A stretch of 18,648 nt of DNA from JBDTME01 sp964583795 (GTDB lineage Bacteria > Patescibacteriota > Microgenomatia > UBA1400 > PJMF01). Numbering within the stretch: position 1 is the stretch's first letter; each line of letters starts with the position of its first letter. Shown here in pieces: positions 1 to 6,769 of the stretch. The DNA lies in NCBI GenBank assembly GCA_964583795.1, contig CAZOWX010000030.1, forward strand, positions 1-18,648, in the 5' to 3' direction. The notes under the pieces were generated by a model, which ran no database searches, was not told the origin of the DNA, and worked only from the letters and a program-made list of their open reading frames with translations. The translations under genes were made by a program, and so were the position numbers.

Positions 1-22
1 GAAAATTTGAGCCATCATTTTG

Positions 23-80
23 TATTAGATATTAAGTATTGGATAGCTACAAGCTACATGCTTCAAGCTGCAAGTGACTA
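23..80 (+). repeat. Degenerate heptad tract (7-nt period)
   Basis: From 23 to about 79 the sequence divides into eight successive 7-mers without a phase break. The first three are TATTAGA-like (23-43) and the later ones AGCTAC-like (44-78). The right half reads as CAAG-type units on the + strand, the same sense unit seen just behind the stop codons of fmt, frr, rpmB and pyrD. No gene is visible in 1-304, which holds this tract, a palindrome and a second tract. Confidence 0.75.
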
Positions 81-154
81 GAACCATTCCTTTTCTACAA
101 GATTAATTTGTCTACAAGGATAATCAAACAACAAATATACAACTGTTACTAAAG

Positions 155-183
155 ACTAAAGACTATAGACTATAGTCTTTAGT
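155..183. repeat. 29-bp near-perfect palindrome inside a heptad tract
   Basis: ACTAAAGACTATAG (155-168) is followed by a single A and then its exact reverse complement (170-183), giving a 14-bp stem. The same bases also lie in a 7-nt-period tract (146-187, AGACTAA/AGACTAT units). There is no T run on either side, so it is not a typical intrinsic terminator. It lies downstream of frr on the minus strand. Confidence 0.7.
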
Positions 184-264
184 ATCTGACGTATTATGAA
201 TTGTTTCACTGACGACTCATCCACATTCCTAACATCCATGTATCTAGCACTACACAAGGTCGTA

Positions 265-299
265 TGACTGCTTGCAGCTTGCAACTTGTATCTTGAAAC
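265..299 (-). repeat. Heptad tract directly 3' of frr
   Basis: Five 7-mers of the TTGCAGC/TTGCAAC type fill 265-299, six bases beyond the frr stop. Read on the frr sense strand they become TTGCAAG/CTGCAAG units, the same unit and orientation as behind fmt, rpmB and pyrD. Confidence 0.75.
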
Positions 300-304
300 C
301 GCCT

Positions 305-856
305 TCAGATCGTCATCAATTCTGCTTCTTTTTTCTTGCGAAATCCGTCAATCGTTGCTTCAACTTCCTTCACTTTTTTATCGAGTTCTTCAAGCCACCC
401 TTCAATATTATCCTCACTGACTCCATCTGTTCCTTTTAACCCTTCAATTTGTTTTCGGATTTCACCGCGTAAATTGCGCAGCATCACTTTACCACTTTCC
501 ACTTTTTGAGCAAGTAACTTTACCATCTCTTGTCGTCGCTCTGTCGTTAGCGCAGGGATCGAAATGCGGATAATGTCACCATCAACAGCCGGATTGAATC
601 CCAATCCTGAAATTTGAATTCCTTTAGCAATTGTCTCCAAAAGGGATTTATCCCAGGGCGAAACAACCAGTGAGCTCGGATCCGGAACACTCACTGAAGC
701 CAACTCATTGATCTTCATCTTAGTGCCGTAGGCCTCCACTACAACGCCATCAAGTAACGAGGTATGGGCTCTACCGGTCCGCAGCGTTGCCAAATCTTGT
801 TCGATGTGCTCGATGATTTTTGCAACGCGTGTTTGAAACTCAGTAAAAGTAAACAT
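305..856 (-). CDS. frr: Ribosome recycling factor
   Basis: Ribosome recycling factor acts with EF-G to split post-termination 70S ribosomes in the cytoplasm. The 183-residue product is full length for the family (about 185). It has the expected order: an N-terminal helix with the conserved LRTGRAH segment (residues 26-32), a beta-rich middle (about 35-105, with VEAYGTKMKINELASVSVPDPSSLVV) and a long C-terminal coiled-coil arm with LRGEIRKQIEGLK. The ATG at 856 fits the normal N-terminus. No SD precedes it; the leader is A/C-rich (CAACCCAACAACCCAA). It stands alone here, and no other minus-strand gene is seen for over 3 kb upstream, so it should have its own promoter in 857-1116, which I could not place confidently. 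Family assignment is secure. Confidence 0.97.
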   Translation of the reverse strand: MFTFTEFQTRVAKIIEHIEQDLATLRTGRAHTSLLDGVVVEAYGTKMKINELASVSVPDPSSLVVSPWDKSLLETIAKGIQISGLGFNPAVDGDIIRISIPALTTERRQEMVKLLAQKVESGKVMLRNLRGEIRKQIEGLKGTDGVSEDNIEGWLEELDKKVKEVEATIDGFRKKKEAELMTI

Positions 857-861
857 ATATT

Positions 862-939
862 TTGGGTTGTTGGGTTGTTTCGCTTCACTTTTGTTGGGTT
901 ATTGCATGATGGGATTGACAACAACTTAACTACTTAACT
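862..939. repeat. Octad direct repeats upstream of frr
   Basis: TTGGGTTG occurs twice in tandem (862-877) and ACTTAACT twice in tandem (924-939), so the period here is 8 rather than 7. Read on the frr strand, the first copy gives the C/A-rich leader just before the start codon. Confidence 0.6.
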
Positions 940-1104
940 ACCAACAACTCCCTGTATTTTTTATTGTAATGAATAAAGTGGACTCTTAACTCCGACTCCT
1001 CGTAATTAACTACCAATTGTATTGTACACCAAAAAACTGACGTATTGCGCAGCACGTCGAAATAAAAATCTAGGGCGGTACTGGCTATCCGAGGAGTCCT
1101 TGGG

Positions 1105-1110
1105 TATAAT
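1105..1110 (+). promoter_or_regulatory. -10 box for a leaderless transcript (DUF1189-like gene)
   Basis: TATAAT ends exactly 6 nt before the GTG at 1117, so transcription would start at or next to the start codon. The -35 region is weak. This spacing also argues for the 1117 GTG as the true start. Confidence 0.65.
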
Positions 1111-1116
1111 CCTGTC

Positions 1117-2025
1117 GTGCAAATTCAACACCGCCTCACTACACTTAAATCAACTGTGGTCCGATCACTCACTGACCTAGATTTTTATGTGGAAGTTCTC
1201 AACACCCCACTGCGAAAATCGCTCAAAATCACCGCGTTGTTTTACGTTTTCCTGGGTATTGTGTTGGCAGTTTTTTTCACTCTCAAAACACTCCCTGAAG
1301 CATCAGCACACTCAAGTAATGCTGTTGACGAGTTCGTCTTGCACTATCCCCAAAACTTGCTGATCACTTGGCAATCACCAAAACTCTATACCAATGTAGA
1401 CGAACCACTCATTATTCCCTTCCCCAAAGACGCAGGGATTGACGAGTCAGCTCCTAAAAATCTCGCTATTATCAACACCAAAACTGAAGACGTCCCAGAA
1501 AATACCAATGCGCTTTTTTTCATCTCAAATACAAAACTCTTCGTAAACTCGCTGCACGGTGACTGGACACAAGCCCCCTTAACTGACGTCCTTGATTTTG
1601 AGTCAGGAACTCTGGATAAAGACACTGTGATTCGACTATCAAACAAAGCCAAAGCCGCACTGACAACTTGGGTAGCAGTGTTACCCTGGCTCTCACTTCT
1701 TTTCTTCACACTTGGACTATTGTTTGTTCGCTTACTTGTCACACTCCTGTATGCAGTGGTTATATACTTTTCATTTCAACTCATGAAAAAACCAATTGGA
1801 TACTGGAAAGTTTGGCAACTTTCTTTGGCCATTTTAATTCCATCAGAACTGGTCAACCAATTTTCAAACCACGCATTTCCTGCCTTACCGATCTCCATGT
1901 TTAGTTTGACATTTTGGGTCGTATCAACTTTACTGATGTGGCACCTTAGACATCTCAAAGTGGTGCGCACCATTCGCACCGTTGTTCCCGAGAGTGAAAA
2001 CAAGAAACCCAAAAAGACAAAATAG
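1117..2025 (+). CDS. DUF1189-like integral membrane protein
   Basis: A 302-residue membrane protein of unknown function. It starts with a short cytoplasmic segment (residues 1-35, containing DLDFYVEVLNTPLRKSL, which resembles the opening of DUF1189 proteins). A membrane helix follows (about 37-57), then a roughly 125-residue external domain without cysteines. Four more hydrophobic segments (about 183-204, 205-223, 232-249, 257-276) lead to a basic tail. This one helix, loop, then helix cluster layout matches DUF1189. The GTG start is supported by a -10 box 6 nt upstream, implying a leaderless mRNA. def follows after 16 nt, so it probably heads a def-fmt transcript. DUF1189 membership is by pattern memory; function is unknown. 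Confidence 0.75.
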   Translation: MQIQHRLTTLKSTVVRSLTDLDFYVEVLNTPLRKSLKITALFYVFLGIVLAVFFTLKTLPEASAHSSNAVDEFVLHYPQNLLITWQSPKLYTNVDEPLIIPFPKDAGIDESAPKNLAIINTKTEDVPENTNALFFISNTKLFVNSLHGDWTQAPLTDVLDFESGTLDKDTVIRLSNKAKAALTTWVAVLPWLSLLFFTLGLLFVRLLVTLLYAVVIYFSFQLMKKPIGYWKVWQLSLAILIPSELVNQFSNHAFPALPISMFSLTFWVVSTLLMWHLRHLKVVRTIRTVVPESENKKPKKTK

Positions 2026-2041
2026 TGTACTGCTTGAACAT

Positions 2042-2611
2042 ATGAACATCGTCCAAGTTCCTCACCCGCGCTTGCGCGAAAAAACCAAACCAGTCGAAAA
2101 AATTGATGCACAACTGATGCAATTCCTGCACGACATTGCCGCAACTCTCGAGCAGAAGCGTAATCCCCGTGGAGTTGGTTTGAGTGCCCCACAGGTTGAT
2201 GTACACTACAGCGCGTTTGTGACCTATCTACCAAACGATGACGCTCCTGAAGAAAAACCCATATTACGAACCTTTATTAATCCCCAGATAGTCAAAACCT
2301 CGGTTCAAAAAACATTTGGAGAAGATCCTAAACAACCAATTCTTGAGGGATGCTTATCGATTCAACACTTGTATGGTCCTGTCCCACGGTTTGAGTGGGT
2401 TGAAATTGAGTATCAAGTTGTCAGTTACGACAAACTTGAATCAAAAAAAGAACGCTTTGACTCGTTCGCCGCCAGAGTGATGCAACATGAGTATGACCAC
2501 TTACAGGGAATCTTATTTACTGACTACATTCTCAAATTTGAATTACCCCTGTACGACGATCGAAAAGGCAAACTCAGAGAAATTAGTAGTACCATAGCAG
2601 AGTCGTTTTAA
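2042..2611 (+). CDS. def: Peptide deformylase
   Basis: Removes the formyl group from the N-terminal methionine of new proteins, using a bound metal. All three motifs are present when counted from the ATG at 2042: GVGLSAPQ (residues 44-51), EGCLS (102-106, with metal ligand Cys104) and QHEYDH (148-153, with His149 and His153 as ligands and Glu150 catalytic). The usual second Ala of motif 1 is Ser, as is common in divergent deformylases. The 189-residue length is normal. The frame stays open upstream to a TTG at 1982, but that overlaps the previous gene, and MNIVQVPHPRLR is the typical N-terminus. No SD is visible. fmt starts 2 nt after the stop: a def-fmt pair. Confidence 0.96.
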   Translation: MNIVQVPHPRLREKTKPVEKIDAQLMQFLHDIAATLEQKRNPRGVGLSAPQVDVHYSAFVTYLPNDDAPEEKPILRTFINPQIVKTSVQKTFGEDPKQPILEGCLSIQHLYGPVPRFEWVEIEYQVVSYDKLESKKERFDSFAARVMQHEYDHLQGILFTDYILKFELPLYDDRKGKLREISSTIAESF

Positions 2612-2613
2612 TC

Positions 2614-3552
2614 ATGAATCACACACAATTTACTGTTGCCATTGCTGGGAGCACAAAAAACACACTGATGTGTGCCCAAGCAATCAAGAACGACACTCGG
2701 TTTTCAATTCAGTGGATACTGACTCCATCGCCACGAAAAGTGGGACGTAAACAAGAGCTGATTGAAAACCCTCTGCATGTCTTTGCTCAAAGACAGAACA
2801 TTCAAACCTTTTTCATTGAGCAAAAAATCGACGCAGCGCTGCAAGAACTTATTGTGGAAAATGCCAAACCAATCGATTTTTTACTGGTTGTCGACTTTGG
2901 CTATATCGTTCCCAATTGGTTACTCGCACTTCCAAAGAAAGCGCCGATTAACATCCATCCGTCAGATCTACCCAAATACCGTGGCAGTAGTCCCGGTCAG
3001 TTTGTTTTATTGTTTGGTGAAAAAAAATCCGCCGTCAGTGTGATCATTATGAATAATTTGCTCGATCAAGGAGAGTTGATAGCACAACCGAATTTTGAAG
3101 TTTTGAGTACTTGGAATCATCAAGATTATTACCAATTTGCTTTCAATTTAATTTCCGAACAATTGCCGAATGTTTTGGTTCAATTTGGTGAAGGACAACT
3201 ACTCCCAACAGCTCAACCGCTGAACTCGCCTACCATGATCGCCCGCCGATTAACCCGTGATGATGGTTTTGTTTCTTGGGAACTACTAAAGGGGGTTAAT
3301 GACGCTCAAGCATCGGAACTATTACAAACTGTGAATCAACAGTTTCAAAACTGGCCCCAAGTCATCAACAACGCTGTTCGAGCCTTCTCGCCATGGCCTG
3401 GAGTGTGGACACTTGTCCCTACAGCAAAGGGTGAAAAACGAATGAAGATCTTAAGCTCGATGCTTGAAAACAACCAGCTGTTACTCGACCAAGTCCAGAT
3501 CGAAGGCCAATCCCCTAGTTTTTTTGAGGAAGTGATGAATCAGATTAAGTAA
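2614..3552 (+). CDS. fmt: Methionyl-tRNA formyltransferase
   Basis: Transfers a formyl group from 10-formyltetrahydrofolate to initiator Met-tRNA. The 312 residues match family length. The N-terminal transferase domain has the catalytic Asn113 and His115 in INIHPSDLPKYRGSSP and the catalytic Asp151 in LDQGELI. The C-terminal tRNA-binding OB domain (from about residue 205) includes the expected RLTRDDGFVSW and FSPWPGVWT segments. It lies 2 nt behind def, so the two are almost certainly co-transcribed and form the formylation/deformylation cycle. A heptad repeat tract begins inside the stop codon at 3551. Confidence 0.96.
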   Translation: MNHTQFTVAIAGSTKNTLMCAQAIKNDTRFSIQWILTPSPRKVGRKQELIENPLHVFAQRQNIQTFFIEQKIDAALQELIVENAKPIDFLLVVDFGYIVPNWLLALPKKAPINIHPSDLPKYRGSSPGQFVLLFGEKKSAVSVIIMNNLLDQGELIAQPNFEVLSTWNHQDYYQFAFNLISEQLPNVLVQFGEGQLLPTAQPLNSPTMIARRLTRDDGFVSWELLKGVNDAQASELLQTVNQQFQNWPQVINNAVRAFSPWPGVWTLVPTAKGEKRMKILSSMLENNQLLLDQVQIEGQSPSFFEEVMNQIK

Positions 3553-3585
3553 GCTACAAGTTGCAAGCTGCAAGTTACAGGCTTC
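3551..3585 (+). repeat. Heptad tract directly 3' of fmt
   Basis: Five unbroken 7-mers (AAGCTAC, AAGTTGC and variants; the last, AGGCTTC, is the most divergent) run from 3551, sharing the last two bases of the fmt stop codon. The sense-strand unit is the same as that behind frr, rpmB and pyrD. Confidence 0.8.
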
Positions 3586-3739
3586 AAAAGAAATCCAATC
3601 AAGATCGGATACAATTATCATCGTTTAAACATCTTTTTGTTTTAGGGTTAAAGCATTTAATCGAGCGCAAAAAACGACCCAAATAGATTGATTGATCTTT
3701 GAAAAACATTTATTGAAATGTTGGCTCAATAACCAGATA

Positions 3740-3775
3740 CGGGTCGTCATCCTGAACTTGTTTCAGGATCTGTGT
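3740..3775 (-). repeat. Palindromic REP-like element, copy 1
   Basis: ATCCTGAA (3749-3756) pairs with TTCAGGAT (3762-3769) across a 5-nt loop. Flanks GTCGTC on the left and CTGTGTTC on the right match copy 5, placing it in minus orientation. It lies in the 614-bp gap between convergent fmt and rpmB. I see no gene in that gap, only two palindromic elements and a heptad tract at each end. Confidence 0.75.
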
Positions 3776-3833
3776 TCAAGAATTCATTCTTCAATTCGTT
3801 GTGTTATCTTTTGGTTAAGTATCTTAAATTTCT

Positions 3834-3908
3834 CAGACTTTAGATCCTGAACCAGTCTCGTTCGCAAGCTCACTAGACTGTTCAGGATGACGACTTTTAT
3901 TTTTTGCT
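3834..3908 (+). repeat. Palindromic REP-like element, copy 2
   Basis: Left flank CAGACTTTAGATCC, right flank GGATGACGACTTTTATTTTTTGC. ATCCTGAAC (3844-3852) pairs with GTTCAGGAT (3880-3888), and AGTCT with AGACT continues the stem after a one-base bulge. This is the long-stem version of the family, in plus orientation. Confidence 0.8.
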
Positions 3909-4115
3909 CTTGATAAAGTATTCTTTATCTAAAGTTGACTGGCTGATAATTTTCATCCCTGGAATGGATAACAAGTAGTACCTACTGACATAGTAAGACT
4001 AACTTGCTGGGAACTGTTCGTGTCACTTGCAGCTTACTTGCCCGCCGAAGTTACTTGAATGGAAGCCTGACTAATGGTCAAGTTGAAATTTCCCCGCACT
4101 GCGGGACGTAGGAAG

Positions 4116-4157
4116 GTAGCTTGAGGCCTGTAGCCTGTAGCTTGAATCTTGCAACTT
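4116..4157 (-). repeat. Heptad tract directly 3' of rpmB
   Basis: Six consecutive 7-mers (GTAGCTT, GAGGCCT and variants) end 9 bp from the rpmB stop. On the rpmB sense strand they read as AAGTTGC/AAGCTAC-type units, so they mirror the fmt tract at the other end of the same gap. Confidence 0.8.
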
Positions 4158-4166
4158 GAAATGAGC

Positions 4167-4376
4167 TTACTCAGCTTTCTTGAAATGTGTGGTCAAACCA
4201 TCCTCTTTGAGGACTTTGAGCACCTTGGAAGGGACCTTGAGTCGTTTCTTCGCTCCATCGACAAGTACAGTCACGGTGTGGAGATTACGCTTGAAGGCGT
4301 GGCGAGAACGATTCTTGGCGTGAGAAACTCGGTTTCCCATCGCTGCAACTTTAGAAAATTTGAGCATGTATGACAT
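4167..4376 (-). CDS. rpmB: 50S ribosomal protein bL28
   Basis: A structural protein of the large ribosomal subunit. The 69-residue, highly basic product has the bL28 core GNRVSHAKNRSRHAFKRNLHTVTVLVDGAKKRLKVPSKVLKVLKEDG. It is at the short end of the family range. The N-terminal zinc-ribbon cysteines found in some bL28 proteins are absent (MLKFSKVAAMGN instead of a CxxCGKxPxFGN start), so this is the zinc-free form. The start could be the ATG at 4376 or the one at 4367; neither has an SD. The leader on its strand is C/A-rich (AACAACTAACAACCA), as for frr. It is convergent with fmt and divergent from glmS. Confidence 0.92.
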   Translation of the reverse strand: MSYMLKFSKVAAMGNRVSHAKNRSRHAFKRNLHTVTVLVDGAKKRLKVPSKVLKVLKEDGLTTHFKKAE

Positions 4377-4383
4377 ACGAATG

Positions 4384-4433
4384 GTTGTTAGTTGTTATTA
4401 GTTTCTGCCCGAGGCGGATCCGCCTTTGGCGGA
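4384..4433. repeat. GTTGTTA heptads next to a GC-rich overlapping palindrome
   Basis: GTTGTTA is repeated in tandem at 4384-4397. Then AGGCGGATCCGCCT (4412-4425) is a perfect 14-bp palindrome whose right arm also pairs with GGCGGA (4428-4433) across a TTT loop. Its GC content is far above its surroundings, suggesting an inserted mobile palindrome in the rpmB upstream region. Confidence 0.6.
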
Positions 4434-4562
4434 GTTGGTTGTTAGTTCCCACCTGGACTAAATTGGCTAAATTTTGCCAATCAGTAGCAAACTACCGGTG
4501 AAAAACTATCCAGAAGCGCATTATATCAAAAAAGAACACCTTTTTCCAATGGGGAAAGGATC

Positions 4563-4571
4563 TGGTATACT
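4563..4571 (+). promoter_or_regulatory. Extended -10 promoter driving the glmS leader
   Basis: TGG followed by TATACT is an extended -10 element, identical to the one in front of the VKOR gene. Transcription should start near 4578, giving a leader of about 365 nt before the glmS start. No clear -35 is visible. Confidence 0.6.
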
Positions 4572-4577
4572 GGAGGG

Positions 4578-4880
4578 GTACTCATTTCAATCAGAAAGGA
4601 GCCAATTATTCACTTTATCTCGAGCGTGTGGCCCCGCAAAGCGTCCTGAACAAAATCATGACAAATGATCACGATTTTACTTCAAGAGCAAAGTGGGGAT
4701 ACGAGGAAAAGGGATGCCCCGATGACCGTCGGGACGATCGGACTGGTCCGATGAACATCGGACTAAGTATCTACGGAGACCCTTTGGGTGGCTTGAACAT
4801 CCACAAAGTCAGTGATTAAACCTCTTTGCAAAAAGAGACCAAAGTCATGAACTTCTTCAAGATTAGCTGCGCGCTAATAT
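4578..4880 (+). ncRNA. Candidate structured RNA or cis-regulatory leader of glmS
   Basis: The stretch has no recognisable gene but many good hairpins. CCCGA/TCGGG is at 4718-4733. GTCCGAT/ATCGGAC closes a GAAC loop at 4746-4763 and extends to 9 bp. An alternative ATCGGA/TCCGAT stem (4737-4752) uses the same bases. CTTTG..TGG/CCA..CAAAG spans 4782-4808. CTCTTT/AAAGAG closes a GCAA (GNRA) tetraloop at 4822-4837, and ATTAGC/GCTAAT is at 4862-4878. I could not match it to RNase P RNA, tmRNA, SRP RNA, 6S RNA or the glmS ribozyme. One frame stays open to a stop at 4817-4819 (GTG at 4628), but the protein resembles nothing I know and the palindromes explain the sequence better. Confidence 0.4.
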
Positions 4881-4907
4881 TTCCCCCCTTATCAATTTGT
4901 TAAACAG

Positions 4908-4937
4908 TTTTTTGGCACTTTGTCGTGCCAAGAAAGG
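4908..4937 (+). promoter_or_regulatory. Hairpin overlapping the glmS ribosome-binding site
   Basis: TTTTTTGGCAC (4908-4918) pairs with GTGCCAAGAAA (4925-4935) over 11 bp (one G-U) with a 6-nt loop. The right arm covers most of the SD-like AGAAAGG (4931-4937), which sits 6 nt before the ATG at 4944. When folded it should limit ribosome access, so glmS translation may be switched from the leader. Confidence 0.55.
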
Positions 4938-4943
4938 CTATGT

Positions 4944-6716
4944 ATGTGTGGAATTTTTGCAACTATTTCTCAGACAGACCAAACTGCTGCTCAAACCATC
5001 TTGCAAGGTCTTAAAACGCTCGAATATCGAGGATATGACTCATGGGGAATCTCTATTCTTGATCAGAGTGGTGAATTACAAACTGAAAAACATGTCGGGA
5101 AAATTGGACGTGCTCAAACCAAACTCAGTCAATCATCGATCGGGCTCGGTCACACTCGCTGGGCAACCCATGGTGGGGTGACGGTTGAAAACGCTCACCC
5201 TCACCTTGATTGTCACCACCATATTTCCTTGATTCACAACGGGATTGTCGATAATTACCAAGAGTTAAAAGCCTCACTACTTGAGCAAGGACACAAGTTT
5301 CATTCAGAAACTGACACTGAAGTTATCGTGCACCTCATTGAGAAATTTGCCCAAAAACACGACTTCCCAGAAGCTTGTCGGCTGGCTTTCAAACAACTAG
5401 AAGGTGCCAATGCAATCCTCGCTCTAGATAGTCTGACTCAAAGCCTTGTAGCAATTAAAACCAGTTCTCCGCTTTTAGTTGCAAAAAGCAATGATGGGGT
5501 CTTTTTTTCCTCTGACGCTACAGCATTCATCCCCCACTCAAATCAGATCTACATTATGGTCGATGGCGATATGATTATCGCGCAACGGGATCAGATCAAA
5601 AGAGTATCTTTTGAAACAGGCAAAGAACTCCCTCTTACCTTTTTGCAGACGGATCTGAGTTCTCGCGCGATTGATAAAGGAAAGTATCCATTCTTTTTGC
5701 TCAAAGAAATTCACGAACAACCAGAAATTATTGAGAAACTGTCTCAAGTTGATTTTTCAGAGCACTCCCATTTACTGGATGCAATCTCGCAGGCTTCTGA
5801 AGTATTTTTCATCGGATGTGGTAGTGCATATCACTGTTGTTTGTTGGGCACCTACTTTTTTAACCAGGCTCAAATGCTGAGCTTTGCTTTTCAAGCACAC
5901 GAGTTTGTCCCTTTTACCAAGCAGCTAAAACCCAACTCGCTTGTCATCGCTATTTCGCAAAGCGGCGAAACCATCGACACCATTCTCGCTTGCGAAGCAG
6001 CCAAGAAAGCTGGAGCAAAGCTAGTCGGGATCGTCAATGCACGTGGCTCGAGCCTGGAGCGATTAGTGGATATTACTTTTCCAGTCGGGGCTGGACCGGA
6101 AATCGCCGTGGTTTCTACCAAAGCATTCATCGCCCAAGTGTGTTCGCTATTTTTGATTGCTGAAAAATTACAAACCAAACAGCTGCACAAACCTTCACAA
6201 GCGTTGCTCAACCTGGCTCAATCAATGAAAACAGTCCTAGATAACACACAAAAACTTGAGCAAATTAAACAACTTGCTAAACAACTCTGGAAACAAGAGC
6301 ATATATTCATCATTGGCAAGGGACTTAACTTCCCAGCAGCGATGGAGCTTTCTCTCAAGATCAAAGAAACTGCTTTAATCCATGCTGAGGCGTTTGCAGC
6401 AGGCGAACTCAAGCACGGAGTATTGATCTTAATTGAACCAGGCATTTCCACTATCGTGTTAACCAATCACGATGAAGTCCAACGCGATACGTTTTCCAAC
6501 GCTCTTGAAATTAAAGCTCGTGGAGGTAATCTTATTAGTTTCTCACCTGATCACTTTGATCAAGCGAACGATGAGTTTATTCTCGACGATCTTGGTCCTT
6601 TGAACGCGGTCCTCAATATCGTTATTGCGCAGGTGCTCTCATATGAAATTGCGATATTGAAAAAACTGGATCCTGATAAGCCAAGAAATCTGGCGAAGAG
6701 TGTGACGGTAAAGTAA
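4944..6716 (+). CDS. glmS: Glutamine--fructose-6-phosphate aminotransferase (isomerizing)
   Basis: Makes glucosamine-6-phosphate from fructose-6-phosphate and glutamine, the first step toward UDP-GlcNAc and peptidoglycan. From the ATG at 4944 the product has 590 residues. Cys2, exposed after Met removal, is the glutaminase nucleophile, followed by YRGYDSWG, GHTRWATHG, HNGIVDN and SETDTEVI. Two SIS domains follow (about 265-410 and 435-575), with FIGCGSAYH, SQSGETIDT, STKAF, GKGLNFPAAMELSLKIKE and HAEAFAAGELKHG. The C-terminus PRNLAKSVTVK is canonical. The frame opens upstream to TTG 4920, but that would bury the catalytic Cys, so 4944 is correct. It sits behind a long structured leader and an SD-covering hairpin. 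Confidence 0.97.
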   Translation: MCGIFATISQTDQTAAQTILQGLKTLEYRGYDSWGISILDQSGELQTEKHVGKIGRAQTKLSQSSIGLGHTRWATHGGVTVENAHPHLDCHHHISLIHNGIVDNYQELKASLLEQGHKFHSETDTEVIVHLIEKFAQKHDFPEACRLAFKQLEGANAILALDSLTQSLVAIKTSSPLLVAKSNDGVFFSSDATAFIPHSNQIYIMVDGDMIIAQRDQIKRVSFETGKELPLTFLQTDLSSRAIDKGKYPFFLLKEIHEQPEIIEKLSQVDFSEHSHLLDAISQASEVFFIGCGSAYHCCLLGTYFFNQAQMLSFAFQAHEFVPFTKQLKPNSLVIAISQSGETIDTILACEAAKKAGAKLVGIVNARGSSLERLVDITFPVGAGPEIAVVSTKAFIAQVCSLFLIAEKLQTKQLHKPSQALLNLAQSMKTVLDNTQKLEQIKQLAKQLWKQEHIFIIGKGLNFPAAMELSLKIKETALIHAEAFAAGELKHGVLILIEPGISTIVLTNHDEVQRDTFSNALEIKARGGNLISFSPDHFDQANDEFILDDLGPLNAVLNIVIAQVLSYEIAILKKLDPDKPRNLAKSVTVK

Positions 6717-6743
6717 AGATTTGAGCTTACAAAATTGCCCATG

Positions 6744-6764
6744 TTAAAATGGAACAATTGGAGG
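6744..6764 (+). promoter_or_regulatory. -10 box and strong SD deciding the start at 6770
   Basis: A -10-like TAAAAT lies at 6745-6750 and a clear SD, GGAGG, at 6760-6764, 5 nt before the ATG at 6770. The upstream ATG at 6749 overlaps the -10 box and is unlikely to be used. Confidence 0.6.
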
Positions 6765-6769
6765 TTGTT

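Noticed and set aside
1040..1066. Terminator hairpin GACGT/ACGTC followed by T6 on the minus strand
   Set aside because: The stem is only 5 bp with a 10-nt loop, and no minus-strand gene ends nearby.
1982..2041. Longer N-terminus for deformylase from a TTG at 1982
   Set aside because: It overlaps the upstream gene by 44 nt, and the family N-terminus MNIVQVPHPRLR starts at the ATG at 2042.
1776..2234. Minus-strand 152-codon frame opposite the DUF1189-like and def genes
   Set aside because: It is a shadow of two well-supported plus-strand genes, with an implausible composition.
3551..4157. Inverted-repeat-bounded mobile element between fmt and rpmB
   Set aside because: The inverted heptad tracts at each end are better explained by each belonging to the 3' end of its own gene; there is no transposase and no target duplication is visible.
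4628..4819. Small protein gene in the glmS leader (GTG at 4628)
   Set aside because: The frame is open, but the product resembles nothing I know, has no SD at that start, and its middle is made of the leader's palindromes. Kept only as a note under the RNA feature.
4680..4840. RNase P RNA, tmRNA or glmS ribozyme
   Set aside because: GAGGAAA at 4703-4709 recalls RNase P, but the following GUCCGGGC and the other conserved blocks are missing; there is no T-arm or CCA end for tmRNA and no glmS ribozyme core.
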